In this document: piece after piece, positions 37,396 through 45,179 of the stretch
Layout of the letters: each line of letters begins with the position of its first letter
How positions within the stretch are numbered: the first letter of the stretch is position 1
Assembly: GCA_027484445.1 (NCBI GenBank)
Contig: JAIXSY010000052.1
Coordinates: 46,988 to 110,987 of the forward strand
DNA: 64,000 nt
Reading direction: 5' to 3'
Source: Verrucomicrobiaceae bacterium
Lineage (GTDB): Bacteria > Verrucomicrobiota > Verrucomicrobiia > Verrucomicrobiales > Verrucomicrobiaceae
Translations under genes and position numbers: made by a program
The notes under the pieces: generated by a model
Told to the model about the DNA's origin: nothing
The model's input: only the letters and a program-made list of their open reading frames with translations
Database searches by the model: none

Positions 37396-38070
37396 ATGAG
37401 CCACTATCACAAACTCTACACCGCCAATGACACCGCCGTGGTTTTCATCGACCACCAACCTCAAATGACCTTCGGCGTCGCCAGCATCGACCGCGCCCAG
37501 CTCATCAACAACGTCACCCTGCTGGCCAAGGTGGCGAAGGAGTTCGGAGTGCCATCCGTGCTCACCGCTGTCGAGACCCTGGGCTTCTCCGGCTATCTCT
37601 GGCCGCAACTGCTGGATGTCTTCCCGGGCCAGCCGGTGATCGAGCGCAGCAGCATGAATTCCTGGGACGATGCCGGTTTCCGCAAGGCCATCGAAGACAC
37701 TGGGAAGAAGAACATCCTCATCACCGGCCTGTGGACGGAGGTATGCGTCACCTGGCCCACGATCGAGATGATCGGCGCGGGCTACAACATCTACGTCGTC
37801 GAAGACTGCTGTGGTGCCACCTCACCTGCGGCGCATGAGGCTGCGCTGAGCCGCATGGTGCAGGCAGGGGCCACACGCCTGACGACCATCGCCGCCTTGC
37901 TGGAATGGCAGCGCGACTGGAAGGACCACAGCCACTATGATGCTCTCATGGGCATCCTCAAGGAGCACGCCGGGGCCTACGGCGTCGGCGTGGAGTATGC
38001 CTACACGATGGTGCACAAGGCACCGCAATCGGCGAAGTCTCCCCATGTGGTGACAGCGGCCGCGCATTGA
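37396..38070 (+). CDS. Isochorismatase-family hydrolase (YcaC-like) 1
   Basis: 224 aa from MSHYHKLYTANDTAVVFIDHQ; a longer upstream frame is rejected. Cysteine-hydrolase fold with the catalytic Asp in VVFIDHQPQM (D19) and Cys in GLWTEVCVTW (C117), both in the usual places. SSMNSWDD resembles the INAWDN segment of YcaC-type enzymes. The family includes isochorismatases, nicotinamidases and amidases, and YcaC's true substrate is unknown. First gene of a plus-strand block; a second, different isochorismatase lies two genes on, which argues for sequential or related substrates. Confidence 0.9.
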   Translation: MSHYHKLYTANDTAVVFIDHQPQMTFGVASIDRAQLINNVTLLAKVAKEFGVPSVLTAVETLGFSGYLWPQLLDVFPGQPVIERSSMNSWDDAGFRKAIEDTGKKNILITGLWTEVCVTWPTIEMIGAGYNIYVVEDCCGATSPAAHEAALSRMVQAGATRLTTIAALLEWQRDWKDHSHYDALMGILKEHAGAYGVGVEYAYTMVHKAPQSAKSPHVVTAAAH

Positions 38071-38086
38071 TCCAAGACGGAAACCA

Positions 38087-38118
38087 CCTGCGGAGGAGGC
38101 GGCGGCTTCCTCCGCAGG
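38087..38118. promoter_or_regulatory. Strong hairpin just before the ABM gene
   Basis: Perfect 11-bp inverted repeat CCTGCGGAGGA / TCCTCCGCAGG with a 10-nt loop, in the 62-nt gap between the first isochorismatase and the ABM gene, ending 14 nt before the ABM start. There is no T run, so it is not a classic terminator; an mRNA-stabilising or attenuating stem, or a REP-like palindrome, is more likely. Confidence 0.5.
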
Positions 38119-38132
38119 ACACTTCCTCTGCC

Positions 38133-38501
38133 ATGATCATCCAGGATCAAACGTCCCTGACGGGCGAGCAAGATGGCCCGGTGGTGCTGGTGAACACCTT
38201 CACGGCCAAACCGGGCATGCTGCCCTGCTTTGTCTCGGTGCAGACCTCCGAATACAAACGCCTGCTGGGCCGTGTCGAGGGTTGGCGTGGCAACCGGCTG
38301 CATGTGTCACTCGATGGCACCAGCGCGGTGAACTACGCGCTCTTCGACTCTTTGCAGGCTTACAAGGACTGGCGTGCCAGCGCGCTCTTCGTGGAGCACG
38401 TCGCCATGATCTCCCCCTACGTCGAGCGCTCCGAGCCTCACATCTTTCGTCCCCTCTACGATGCCGGGGACCTGCGACTTCAATCCGAACAAACTCTATG
38501 A
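38133..38501 (+). CDS. Antibiotic biosynthesis monooxygenase (ABM)-domain protein
   Basis: 122 aa from MIIQDQTSLTGEQDGPVVLVNTF. One dimeric alpha/beta-barrel (ABM) domain, about 18-110: VVLVNTFTAKPGMLPCFVSVQTSEYKRLL, RGNRLHVSLDGTSAVNYALFDSLQAYKDW, HVAMISPYVE. Members include quinol monooxygenases (YgiN) and heme-degrading enzymes; no heme ligand is assigned. The stop overlaps the next ATG (ATGA), so it is coupled to the second isochorismatase. Likely role: oxidation or trapping of a quinol or related aromatic (inference). Confidence 0.82.
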   Translation: MIIQDQTSLTGEQDGPVVLVNTFTAKPGMLPCFVSVQTSEYKRLLGRVEGWRGNRLHVSLDGTSAVNYALFDSLQAYKDWRASALFVEHVAMISPYVERSEPHIFRPLYDAGDLRLQSEQTL

Positions 38502-39103
38502 TTCCCATGAATGATTCCACCTTTACTCCCGAAAACTCCGTCCTTCTGCTCATCGACCATCAGGTCGGCACGATGCAGCTCATCAAGAACCTGCCCCTTG
38601 ACCAGGTGAAACGTGCCACGCTCGCTCTCGCGCAGATGGCGACGATTTTGAAACTGCCCGTCATCCTCACGAGTTCGCAAGAAGAGCGCGCACAAGGGCC
38701 GCTGCTGCCTGAGCTGCAGCAACTGCTGCCCGACGCGCATGAAAAGCGCATCAAGCGGGCCGGCATCGTCAATGCCTGGAACGACGAAGCCTTCGCAAAT
38801 GCGGTGAGAGCGACCGGCAGAAAGCAGATCATCATGGCGGGGGTGACCACGGATGTGTGTCTCATCTACCCATCCATCTCCGCCGTGGAAGAAGGTTTCC
38901 AGGTTCAGGCCGTCATGGATGCGTCGGGCTCGCCCTTTGACCTTTCGGAGGAGCTGTCACGTCAGCGCATGCATGACGCAGGCGTCGTCCTCACCACCAG
39001 CAACACCTTGATCGCCGAACTCGCCCAAAGCTGGGCCACACCCGAGGGGCAGCAGCTCATCGGTGTGCTCTTCGGTGGTCTGCTCCCGCCCATTCTGCGC
39101 TGA
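38498..39103 (+). CDS. Isochorismatase-family hydrolase 2
   Basis: 201 aa from MIPMNDSTFTPENSVLLLIDHQ. Catalytic Asp in LLLIDHQVGTM (D20), Lys-containing HEKRIKRAGIVNAWND and Cys in AGVTTDVCLIYPS, the usual D-K-C trio. Closer to nicotinamidase-like or YcaC-like enzymes than to phenazine-type isochorismatases; substrate unknown. Translationally coupled to the ABM gene by a 4-nt overlap. It is only distantly similar to the first hydrolase in this block. Confidence 0.88.
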   Translation: MIPMNDSTFTPENSVLLLIDHQVGTMQLIKNLPLDQVKRATLALAQMATILKLPVILTSSQEERAQGPLLPELQQLLPDAHEKRIKRAGIVNAWNDEAFANAVRATGRKQIIMAGVTTDVCLIYPSISAVEEGFQVQAVMDASGSPFDLSEELSRQRMHDAGVVLTTSNTLIAELAQSWATPEGQQLIGVLFGGLLPPILR

Positions 39104-39133
39104 GCCGGATTCGGCATCGATCAAACACCACCT

Positions 39134-39535
39134 ATGAAACACCTCCCTACCTTGTCCGCCCTGATTCTAGGCCTCATCTTCCTGGTCTTTGGCACGAACT
39201 TTTTCCTGAACTTCATCCCGATCCCTTCTCCACCGGAGGGGTCGCCTCCAGCGCTCTTCATGGCAGCGATTTACCCCACAGGCTATCTGGCTATGGTGAA
39301 GGTGCTGGAGATCGCCGGAGGAGGATTGGTGCTGTTTCGCACCACACGCATGCTGGGTTTGATGATCTTGGGCCCGATTGTGGTGAACATCCTGGCCTAC
39401 CAGGTCTTCCTGTCGAAGAGCATCGTCATCAACGATCCGCCCTCTCTCCTCATCACCCTCACCTCCCTGCACCTGCTTTGGCAGGCCCGGCAGCGGATCG
39501 GAAGACTCCTTTGGGATGAGCGCCTGAGAGGCTGA
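39134..39535 (+). CDS. DoxX-like four-helix membrane protein
   Basis: 133 aa with four hydrophobic segments (about 8-30, 52-72, 77-97, 102-118). MKHLPTLSALILGLIFLVFGTNFFLNF and YLAMVKVLEIAGGGLVLF fit the DoxX/SURF4-like family. DoxX-type proteins are small inner-membrane proteins linked to quinone reduction or oxidative-stress complexes in some bacteria; function here is inferred only from fold. 30 nt after the isochorismatase gene, so in the same transcript. Confidence 0.7.
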   Translation: MKHLPTLSALILGLIFLVFGTNFFLNFIPIPSPPEGSPPALFMAAIYPTGYLAMVKVLEIAGGGLVLFRTTRMLGLMILGPIVVNILAYQVFLSKSIVINDPPSLLITLTSLHLLWQARQRIGRLLWDERLRG

Positions 39536-39580
39536 CCTGAGGCCACTCGCTCCGCGCACATCACCACATTCACCATTCTC

Positions 39581-39868
39581 ATGAAACACGCCTTTCTCCC
39601 CATCATCCTTCTTGTGGCGTCCTGCCGCCCGCCCGCGCCACAGCCCCCGCCGCCGGCTCCTTCCCCGCAGGTCAGCGTCGTTGAGACGGTGGAGAGGGCA
39701 AAGCTCGCCCGTCAGCACTTTGAAGGTGGAACCGCCAGCTTCCTGGAGGTGCTGGACGCGGAGCGTGTCCATCTCACCAACGAGGCGTCCCTGGCGGAAA
39801 GCCGGAAAGCCACCGCCACGCATCTCATCCGTCTGTTCAAAGCCCTGGGCGGAGGCTGGAACAACTGA
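39581..39868 (+). CDS. Very short TolC-family lipoprotein (internal deletion remnant?)
   Basis: 95 aa. Residues 1-15, MKHAFLPIILLVASC, are a lipoprotein signal with lipobox VAS-C; 16-32 are Pro-rich. Residues about 36-95 match the C-terminal end of NodT/OprM-type outer-membrane efflux lipoproteins (RQHFEGGTASFLEVLDAERVHL, ALGGGWNN). A normal family member is about 450-500 aa, so roughly 400 residues of barrel and coiled coil are absent. It cannot form a channel alone. Either a fixed deletion remnant or a repurposed small protein; the ORF is intact and inside a tight operon. Confidence 0.7.
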   Translation: MKHAFLPIILLVASCRPPAPQPPPPAPSPQVSVVETVERAKLARQHFEGGTASFLEVLDAERVHLTNEASLAESRKATATHLIRLFKALGGGWNN

Positions 39869-39876
39869 CACACCTT

Positions 39877-40332
39877 ATGCTGACTTCCCTGATTCACTGG
39901 CTTTTGCAGACCGATGCGTTTCCCCTGAGCAGCGCCTTAGGGGCGCAGTGGCTGCACACCTGCACAGGATTGATGCTGGCCTGGTATCATGGCGTTCACA
40001 AGCTTCGCGATGGCCTGGAATGGCGAAGCTCCCGGCGCGAACGATGGCCCTTTCTCGATGAAGTGCGGGACGCTGGCTTCCCTCTGCCTGTGTTGAGCGC
40101 CTGGATGGCCACGGCGGCCCAGCTCGGTGGCGGGCTCTGTCTTGCCGCGGGGCTTTTCACCCGGCCCATGGCCCTGCTGCTCGCGGGCACCTTGCTGGGC
40201 GCGGTTTACACCACCGTCGTGCTGAAAAAAGACAGCCAGATGGCGCTAGTCTATCTGCTGCTGGTTCTCTCCGCGGCTCTGCTCGGCGGCGGGCCATGGT
40301 CCGTGGATGCTTTCCTTTTTCACCGCCCATGA
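39877..40332 (+). CDS. DoxX-family membrane protein
   Basis: 151 aa, about four transmembrane helices. WLHTCTGLMLAWYHGVHKL, VLSAWMATAAQLGGGLCLAAGLFTRPMALLLAGTLLGAVY and MALVYLLLVLSAALLGGGPWSVDAFL match the DoxX (PF07681) pattern. It ends in an ATGA overlap with the MFS gene. Possible redox or membrane-quinone function, by family. Distinct in sequence from the other DoxX-like protein two genes upstream. Confidence 0.82.
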   Translation: MLTSLIHWLLQTDAFPLSSALGAQWLHTCTGLMLAWYHGVHKLRDGLEWRSSRRERWPFLDEVRDAGFPLPVLSAWMATAAQLGGGLCLAAGLFTRPMALLLAGTLLGAVYTTVVLKKDSQMALVYLLLVLSAALLGGGPWSVDAFLFHRP

Positions 40333-41936
40333 CGACACCTGCACGAGCTCCTTCCGCCCTTTCGAGTCCGTTGTTTCGCGGGCTTTGGATCGCCAGTGTC
40401 GGCTCAGGCATCGGGGCCACCATGCATGACACCGCTGCGGTCTGGACGCTGACTCTTCAGGGCAGCGAGGCCTGGGTGGTCACCCTGTATCAGAGCCTGC
40501 TCAGCCTGCCGCTGTTCTTCCTGGCGTTGCCGGCGGGAGCCATCGCCGACATCGCGGACAAGCGGCGGCTTTCCATCCGCGTGCAGACGGCGGGGGCGGT
40601 CATCGCCGGATTGCTGGCCCTCGCGGCCTTCCTGCACTGGCTGCCCGCTTGGCTTTTGCTCGCCGGGGCGGCCATGCTGGGATGTGCCGCCGCGTTTGGG
40701 CAGCCCGCGTGGCAGGCCTTGATCCCTGAAGCCATCGACCGGCCGATGATGTCCAGTGCCATCGCCTTGGGAAGCCTGGGCATCAATCTTTCCCGTGCCA
40801 TCGGTCCGTTTCTTGGCGGCTACCTGGTCTCCCTGGCGGGGCCTGGACCTGCCTTCGCGTTGAACGCGGTGAGCTTCATTGTGCTGGCGTTCGTTTTGTC
40901 ACGCTGGCATCGGCCCGCGCCTGCGCCTCGACCCAATGCGGAGACGGTCACCAGCGCCATCATCGCGGCACTCCGCCATGTGCGGCACTCGCGTCCGATT
41001 CATCGTGTGCTGCTTCGCCATGCCCTTTTCACGCTGGCGGCCATCGCCCCCGCCGCGCTGCTGCCATTGACGGTGAAGAAGCTGGCCCTGCCTGGCACAA
41101 GTTTCGGCTTCTTGATGGGCTGCTATGGCCTCGGCGGCATCTTCGTCGCCTTGGGGGTGCTGCCGAGGCTTCGAGGAAGAATGAGCCTGGACCGGCTCAC
41201 GCTGCTCGGGGGTGTCATTTCGATGCTGGCCACTGCTTGTCTGCCTTTGGCGAAGAATGAGTGGCAGCTCGCAGCGCTGCTGTTCCCCGCTGGCATGGCC
41301 TGGCTGGTCGGCATGTCTCAGTTGAATCTCGCCGGGCAGTCGGTCTTTCCGCATTGGGTGCGGGCTCGTGCCTCGGCCATCCATCTGCTGGCCGCTCAGG
41401 GTGGCATCTCGCTTGGTGCCATGCTGTGGGGCGGCATCACGCAGCATTACGGCATTCAAATCGCGCTGTGGACTGCGGCGGGCGTCCTTGGGCTCTATCT
41501 CCTGGTCACGCTGCGGCTGCCCGTGGATCGCTTTGTCAAAATGGACCTCTCGCCCGTGGCCTCCGATCACCAGCATGAGGCGCTGGCCTGGCAGCCCACT
41601 GCTGAAGACGGCCCGGTGCGCATCTCCGTGCGCTATGAAATCCATGCGAGTGACGAACCAGCTTTCCTGAAAGCCATCGCGGCACTTCGTGACGTTCGGC
41701 TGCGCGATGGTGCCTACCGCTGGAACCTTTGGCGTGATCTCGAAAGCCCTCAGTTCATCTCGGAGGTCTTTCTTGTCGGTTCCTGGCAGGAGCATCTGCG
41801 GCAGGCCGAGCGGATGACCCAGCTCTCGCGTGAGATCGAGGATCGTGTCCTCGCGCTGCACCGCGGCCGTGAAGCGCCTGTCGTGAAGCACTTCCTCCAC
41901 CTCGAACCCGGGCAGGCCGACTGCCCTCCAGCATGA
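40329..41936 (+). CDS. MFS exporter of the EntS/MFS_3 type with C-terminal dimeric-barrel-like domain
   Basis: 535 aa from MTTPARAPSALSSPLFRGLW. About 12 transmembrane helices (residues about 20-405) with the MFS signature loop GAIADIADKRRLS (about 72-84) as in EntS and other MFS_3 proteins. A soluble tail (about 415-535) reads VRISVRYEIHASDEPAFLKAIAALRDVRLRDGAYRWNL...FISEVFLVGSWQEHLRQAERMT; this ABM-like tail is typical of the family. Overlaps both neighbours by ATGA, so it is coupled to DoxX upstream and to the porin downstream. Substrate unknown; efflux of the compound handled by the block is likely. Confidence 0.85.
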   Translation: MTTPARAPSALSSPLFRGLWIASVGSGIGATMHDTAAVWTLTLQGSEAWVVTLYQSLLSLPLFFLALPAGAIADIADKRRLSIRVQTAGAVIAGLLALAAFLHWLPAWLLLAGAAMLGCAAAFGQPAWQALIPEAIDRPMMSSAIALGSLGINLSRAIGPFLGGYLVSLAGPGPAFALNAVSFIVLAFVLSRWHRPAPAPRPNAETVTSAIIAALRHVRHSRPIHRVLLRHALFTLAAIAPAALLPLTVKKLALPGTSFGFLMGCYGLGGIFVALGVLPRLRGRMSLDRLTLLGGVISMLATACLPLAKNEWQLAALLFPAGMAWLVGMSQLNLAGQSVFPHWVRARASAIHLLAAQGGISLGAMLWGGITQHYGIQIALWTAAGVLGLYLLVTLRLPVDRFVKMDLSPVASDHQHEALAWQPTAEDGPVRISVRYEIHASDEPAFLKAIAALRDVRLRDGAYRWNLWRDLESPQFISEVFLVGSWQEHLRQAERMTQLSREIEDRVLALHRGREAPVVKHFLHLEPGQADCPPA

Positions 41937-43246
41937 AACGCAGCGCCTCCATCCTGACTCTCCTCTGCCTATGCCCGGCGGCACTGGCGGTGGACGCCTG
42001 GGATCGCGTGCCGCCACCTGCGGAGTCGCTGCTGGGATGGAAGGCCAGCCTGGATGAGGCCGGGGAAAGCCAGCTACGTTTCGGCGGCCATGCTCGCACG
42101 ATGGCGGAGTCCTATCGCAATCGGGACTTCGGCTTCGCTCCCATTCAAAACGATGCCTGGGTGCATCATCGCGTTCAGATGTTCGGCGAGTGGGAGCAAG
42201 CTCGCGTGTTCAAGCTGATGGCCGAACTCTCCTGGGGGGAAATGCAGGGCATGCGCAACGAGCTCGCTCCGGCCGACGAGGATCGCCTCGATCTGCTCCA
42301 GCTTTATGCCCAGGTGAAGTGGAGTGACTTTACCCTTCGTGCCGGCCGCCAGGTGCTGTTCTACGGCTCCGGCAGGCTGCTCGCGCATCGGGAAGGTGCC
42401 AACCAGCGCCTCGTTCACGATGCCGTGCGCCTGTCATGGCAAAGCAGCGACTGGCGGGTGGATGCCCTGGCGGCCTCGCCCGTCCGCATCGGGCCAGGTG
42501 AGTTCGACAACGCCTCTCACCTTCATCAAACCTTGCTGTGGGGCCTGTATGCCACTTCGCCTTCCTTCTTGGGTGAAGGCCACGGCGTCGATTTGTATTA
42601 CCTCGGCCTCCGTCGGGACAGCTCGCCGCTCGCCCGCGGTCGGCAGGAGCTGCGTCACACCCTCGGCATGCGCCTGTTTGGCAAAGAAGGACCGTGGAGC
42701 TACAACCACGAAGGGATCCTGCAGACGGGTGATGTGGCAGATCGCGAGGTCTTCGCCGGTGCCCTCAGTCTCGGCGGCGGCTACACCTTCAAAAATACTA
42801 CTTTCGAGCCCACGCTCGGCTTCCGCGGAGATCTCATCTCCGGCGGTCAAAGCCCCGGGCGCGTCAGCACCTTTGATCCGCTGTTTCAGGCGAACAATTA
42901 CTTCAACGAAGGCGGCTTCGTGTCGCCCTCGAACCTCTACAACCTCAATCCCCGGCTCAGCCTGCAACTGACACCCACCCTCACGCTGGACCTCGGCGTG
43001 AACTTCCTCTGGCGCTTCGACTCCGAGGACAGCGTCTATGCGCCACCCTTCAACGCCGTGGCCGGAGCCGCACCTCACGGCGAGCGCTATCTCGGCACCG
43101 CCTACAATCTCGCCCTCGCCTGGGACCCGCATCCGTCCTTCGACCTCTCCATCGGCTTCACGCACCACGAGGCTGGCCCATCCCTCACCAGCGTCGGTGG
43201 CCAAAGCGTGGACTACCTGCAAATCGCCGCCCGCCTCGAGTTTTAA
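41933..43246 (+). CDS. Outer-membrane porin of the alginate-export (AlgE-like) family
   Basis: 437 aa with a signal peptide (MKRSASILTLLCLCPAALA). FGGHARTMAESYRNRDFGFAP, DDAWVHHRVQMFGEWEQARVFKLMAEL-like text and the strand pattern FTLRAGRQVLFYGSGRLLAHREG match the alginate_export domain, an 18-strand beta-barrel. The last residues, YLQIAARLEF, end in Phe as expected for an outer-membrane barrel. In many bacteria this family is not for alginate but for small organic acids. Coupled to the MFS gene by ATGA, so the pair may form an uptake or efflux path across both membranes. Confidence 0.85.
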   Translation: MKRSASILTLLCLCPAALAVDAWDRVPPPAESLLGWKASLDEAGESQLRFGGHARTMAESYRNRDFGFAPIQNDAWVHHRVQMFGEWEQARVFKLMAELSWGEMQGMRNELAPADEDRLDLLQLYAQVKWSDFTLRAGRQVLFYGSGRLLAHREGANQRLVHDAVRLSWQSSDWRVDALAASPVRIGPGEFDNASHLHQTLLWGLYATSPSFLGEGHGVDLYYLGLRRDSSPLARGRQELRHTLGMRLFGKEGPWSYNHEGILQTGDVADREVFAGALSLGGGYTFKNTTFEPTLGFRGDLISGGQSPGRVSTFDPLFQANNYFNEGGFVSPSNLYNLNPRLSLQLTPTLTLDLGVNFLWRFDSEDSVYAPPFNAVAGAAPHGERYLGTAYNLALAWDPHPSFDLSIGFTHHEAGPSLTSVGGQSVDYLQIAARLEF

Positions 43247-43258
43247 CCCGTCCCCGTG

Positions 43259-45163
43259 ATGCCCAGCCGCCGCCAGTTTCTCCAAACCTCTGCCACCCTC
43301 ATCCCCGCCACTGCCATGTCTCTCGAAACCACGACCAAAGCAGATCTCATTCTCTACAACGGACGCATCAGCACCCTGGACCCAGCCTATCCAGAAGCAT
43401 CCAACCTCGCCATTGGCGGCGGGCGCATCCTCGCTGTCGATGAAGGCGAGGAGTATGCCGACATCAGCACGCCGCAGACCCGGCGCATCGACCTTCAAGG
43501 GCGTCGTGTCATCCCGGGCCTGTATGATTCCCACCTGCATGTCATTCGTGGTGGACTAAACTACAACCTGGAGCTGCGCTGGGATGGCGTGCGCTCGCTG
43601 CACGACGCGCTGACCCTGCTGAAGCTGCAGGCCGCCCGCACGCCCGCGCCGCAGTGGGTGCGTGTCGTCGGCGGCTGGAGCGAGTTCCAGTTTCAAGAGA
43701 AGCGGATGCCGACCCTCGATGAGATCAACGCGGCCGCCCCGGACACGCCCGTTTTCATCCTCCACCTCTACTGCCAGGCCATGCTCAACCGCGCTGCTTT
43801 GAAAGCCGTGGGTTATGACAAGAACACGCCGAACCCTCCCGGCGGTGAGATTCAACGCGATAAAAGCGGCGAGCCCACCGGCCTGCTCATCGCCCGGCCC
43901 AATGCCCTCCTCCTCTACGCCACGCTGGCCAAAGGCCCCAAGCTGCCAGCCGAGTATCAATACAACTCCACGCGTCATTTCATGCGGGAGCTGAACCGCC
44001 TCGGCCTCACCAGCGTGTGCGACGCCGGTGGAGGCTTTCAGAACTATCCAGACGACTACGCCGTCATCTCCGAGCTGCATCAGCGCGGCGAACTCACCCT
44101 GCGCATCGCCTACAATCTGTTCACGCAAAACAAGGGCGGTGAGAAAGCCGACTTCCAGCGCTGGATCGGCATGACAAAGCCCGGCAGCGGTGATGATTTG
44201 TATCGCATGAATGGAGCCGGTGAGATGCTGGTGTTCAGTGCCGCCGACTTCGAGGACTTTCTGGAGCCGCGTCCTGATCTCCCGCCGAGCTTGGAGACGG
44301 ACCTCAAGGACGTCGTCAGCCTGCTGGCAGAAAACCGCTGGCCTTTCCGCCTGCACGCAACCTACGACGAGAGCATCACCCGCTTCCTGAACGTCTTTGA
44401 GGAAGTGAACCGCCACGCGCCGCTGGAAGGTCTGCATTGGTTCCTCGACCACTGTGAGACCATCAGCGATCGCAACATCGAGCGTGTCAAAGCTCTCAGT
44501 GGCGGCATCGCCATCCAGCATCGCATGGCCTTTCAGGGCGAGTATTTCCTCCAACGCTACGGCAAGGCCGCCGCCGAGCGCACACCGCCCGTTCGTCGGA
44601 TGCTTGAGATGGGCGTGCCTGTCGGGGCTGGCACCGATGCCACCCGCGTGGCGAACTACAATCCCTGGAACAGCCTCTACTGGCTCGTCACCGGCAAGAC
44701 GGTCGGAGGCACCGCGCTTTACCCGGAAAAGAACTGCCTCAGCCGTCAGGAGGCCCTCAAGCTCTACACGCAGGGCAGCGCCTGGTTCAGCCGCGATGAA
44801 GATTCCAAAGGCACGCTCAAGCCCGGCCAACTCGCTGATCTCATCGTGCTCAGCGCCGACTACTTCCACGTGCCGGAGGAAGAAATCAAAGACCTGCACA
44901 GCGTGCTCACGCTGCTCGGTGGCAAGCCCGTGCATGGCGAGGCTGAGTTCAACGACCTCGCACCGCCAGCGCTTCCTGTGACGCCGGACTGGAGTCCCGT
45001 GGCCAAGTTCGGCGGTTACGGCGCGCCTGGCTTCACCCGCTCAGAGCGCAGCATCAGCTTCGCGCCTCACCTCACACCCGACATGAAACGCAGCGGCCCC
45101 GGCCAGTCCGTTCAGCCACTCGCGCAGCTTTGGGGCAGCGGCTGCGATTGCTTCGCCTTCTAA
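43259..45163 (+). CDS. Exported amidohydrolase, YtcJ-like
   Basis: 634 aa from ATG at 43259 (a GTG sits directly before). A twin-arginine-like leader MPSRRQFLQTSATLIPATAMS predicts export. Amidohydrolase superfamily (amidohydro_3): metal motif GLYDSHLHV (HxH), later His in RLHATYDES and HWFLDHCETI, and the catalytic Asp in GAGTDATRVANYNPW. Family members hydrolyse amide, urea or cyclic-imide bonds. The gene is 12 nt after the porin and 16 nt before the racemase-like gene, so one transcript. The reaction could open a ring or amide before the next enzyme acts. Confidence 0.9.
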   Translation: MPSRRQFLQTSATLIPATAMSLETTTKADLILYNGRISTLDPAYPEASNLAIGGGRILAVDEGEEYADISTPQTRRIDLQGRRVIPGLYDSHLHVIRGGLNYNLELRWDGVRSLHDALTLLKLQAARTPAPQWVRVVGGWSEFQFQEKRMPTLDEINAAAPDTPVFILHLYCQAMLNRAALKAVGYDKNTPNPPGGEIQRDKSGEPTGLLIARPNALLLYATLAKGPKLPAEYQYNSTRHFMRELNRLGLTSVCDAGGGFQNYPDDYAVISELHQRGELTLRIAYNLFTQNKGGEKADFQRWIGMTKPGSGDDLYRMNGAGEMLVFSAADFEDFLEPRPDLPPSLETDLKDVVSLLAENRWPFRLHATYDESITRFLNVFEEVNRHAPLEGLHWFLDHCETISDRNIERVKALSGGIAIQHRMAFQGEYFLQRYGKAAAERTPPVRRMLEMGVPVGAGTDATRVANYNPWNSLYWLVTGKTVGGTALYPEKNCLSRQEALKLYTQGSAWFSRDEDSKGTLKPGQLADLIVLSADYFHVPEEEIKDLHSVLTLLGGKPVHGEAEFNDLAPPALPVTPDWSPVAKFGGYGAPGFTRSERSISFAPHLTPDMKRSGPGQSVQPLAQLWGSGCDCFAF

Positions 45164-45179
45164 AACGAGCCTCCAACCG

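Noticed and set aside
42434..43540. 368-aa open frame antisense to the porin
   Set aside because: Shadow frame; the porin has a signal peptide, beta-barrel pattern and terminal Phe.
43556..44935. 459-aa open frame antisense to the amidohydrolase
   Set aside because: Shadow of a gene with clear catalytic motifs on the other strand.
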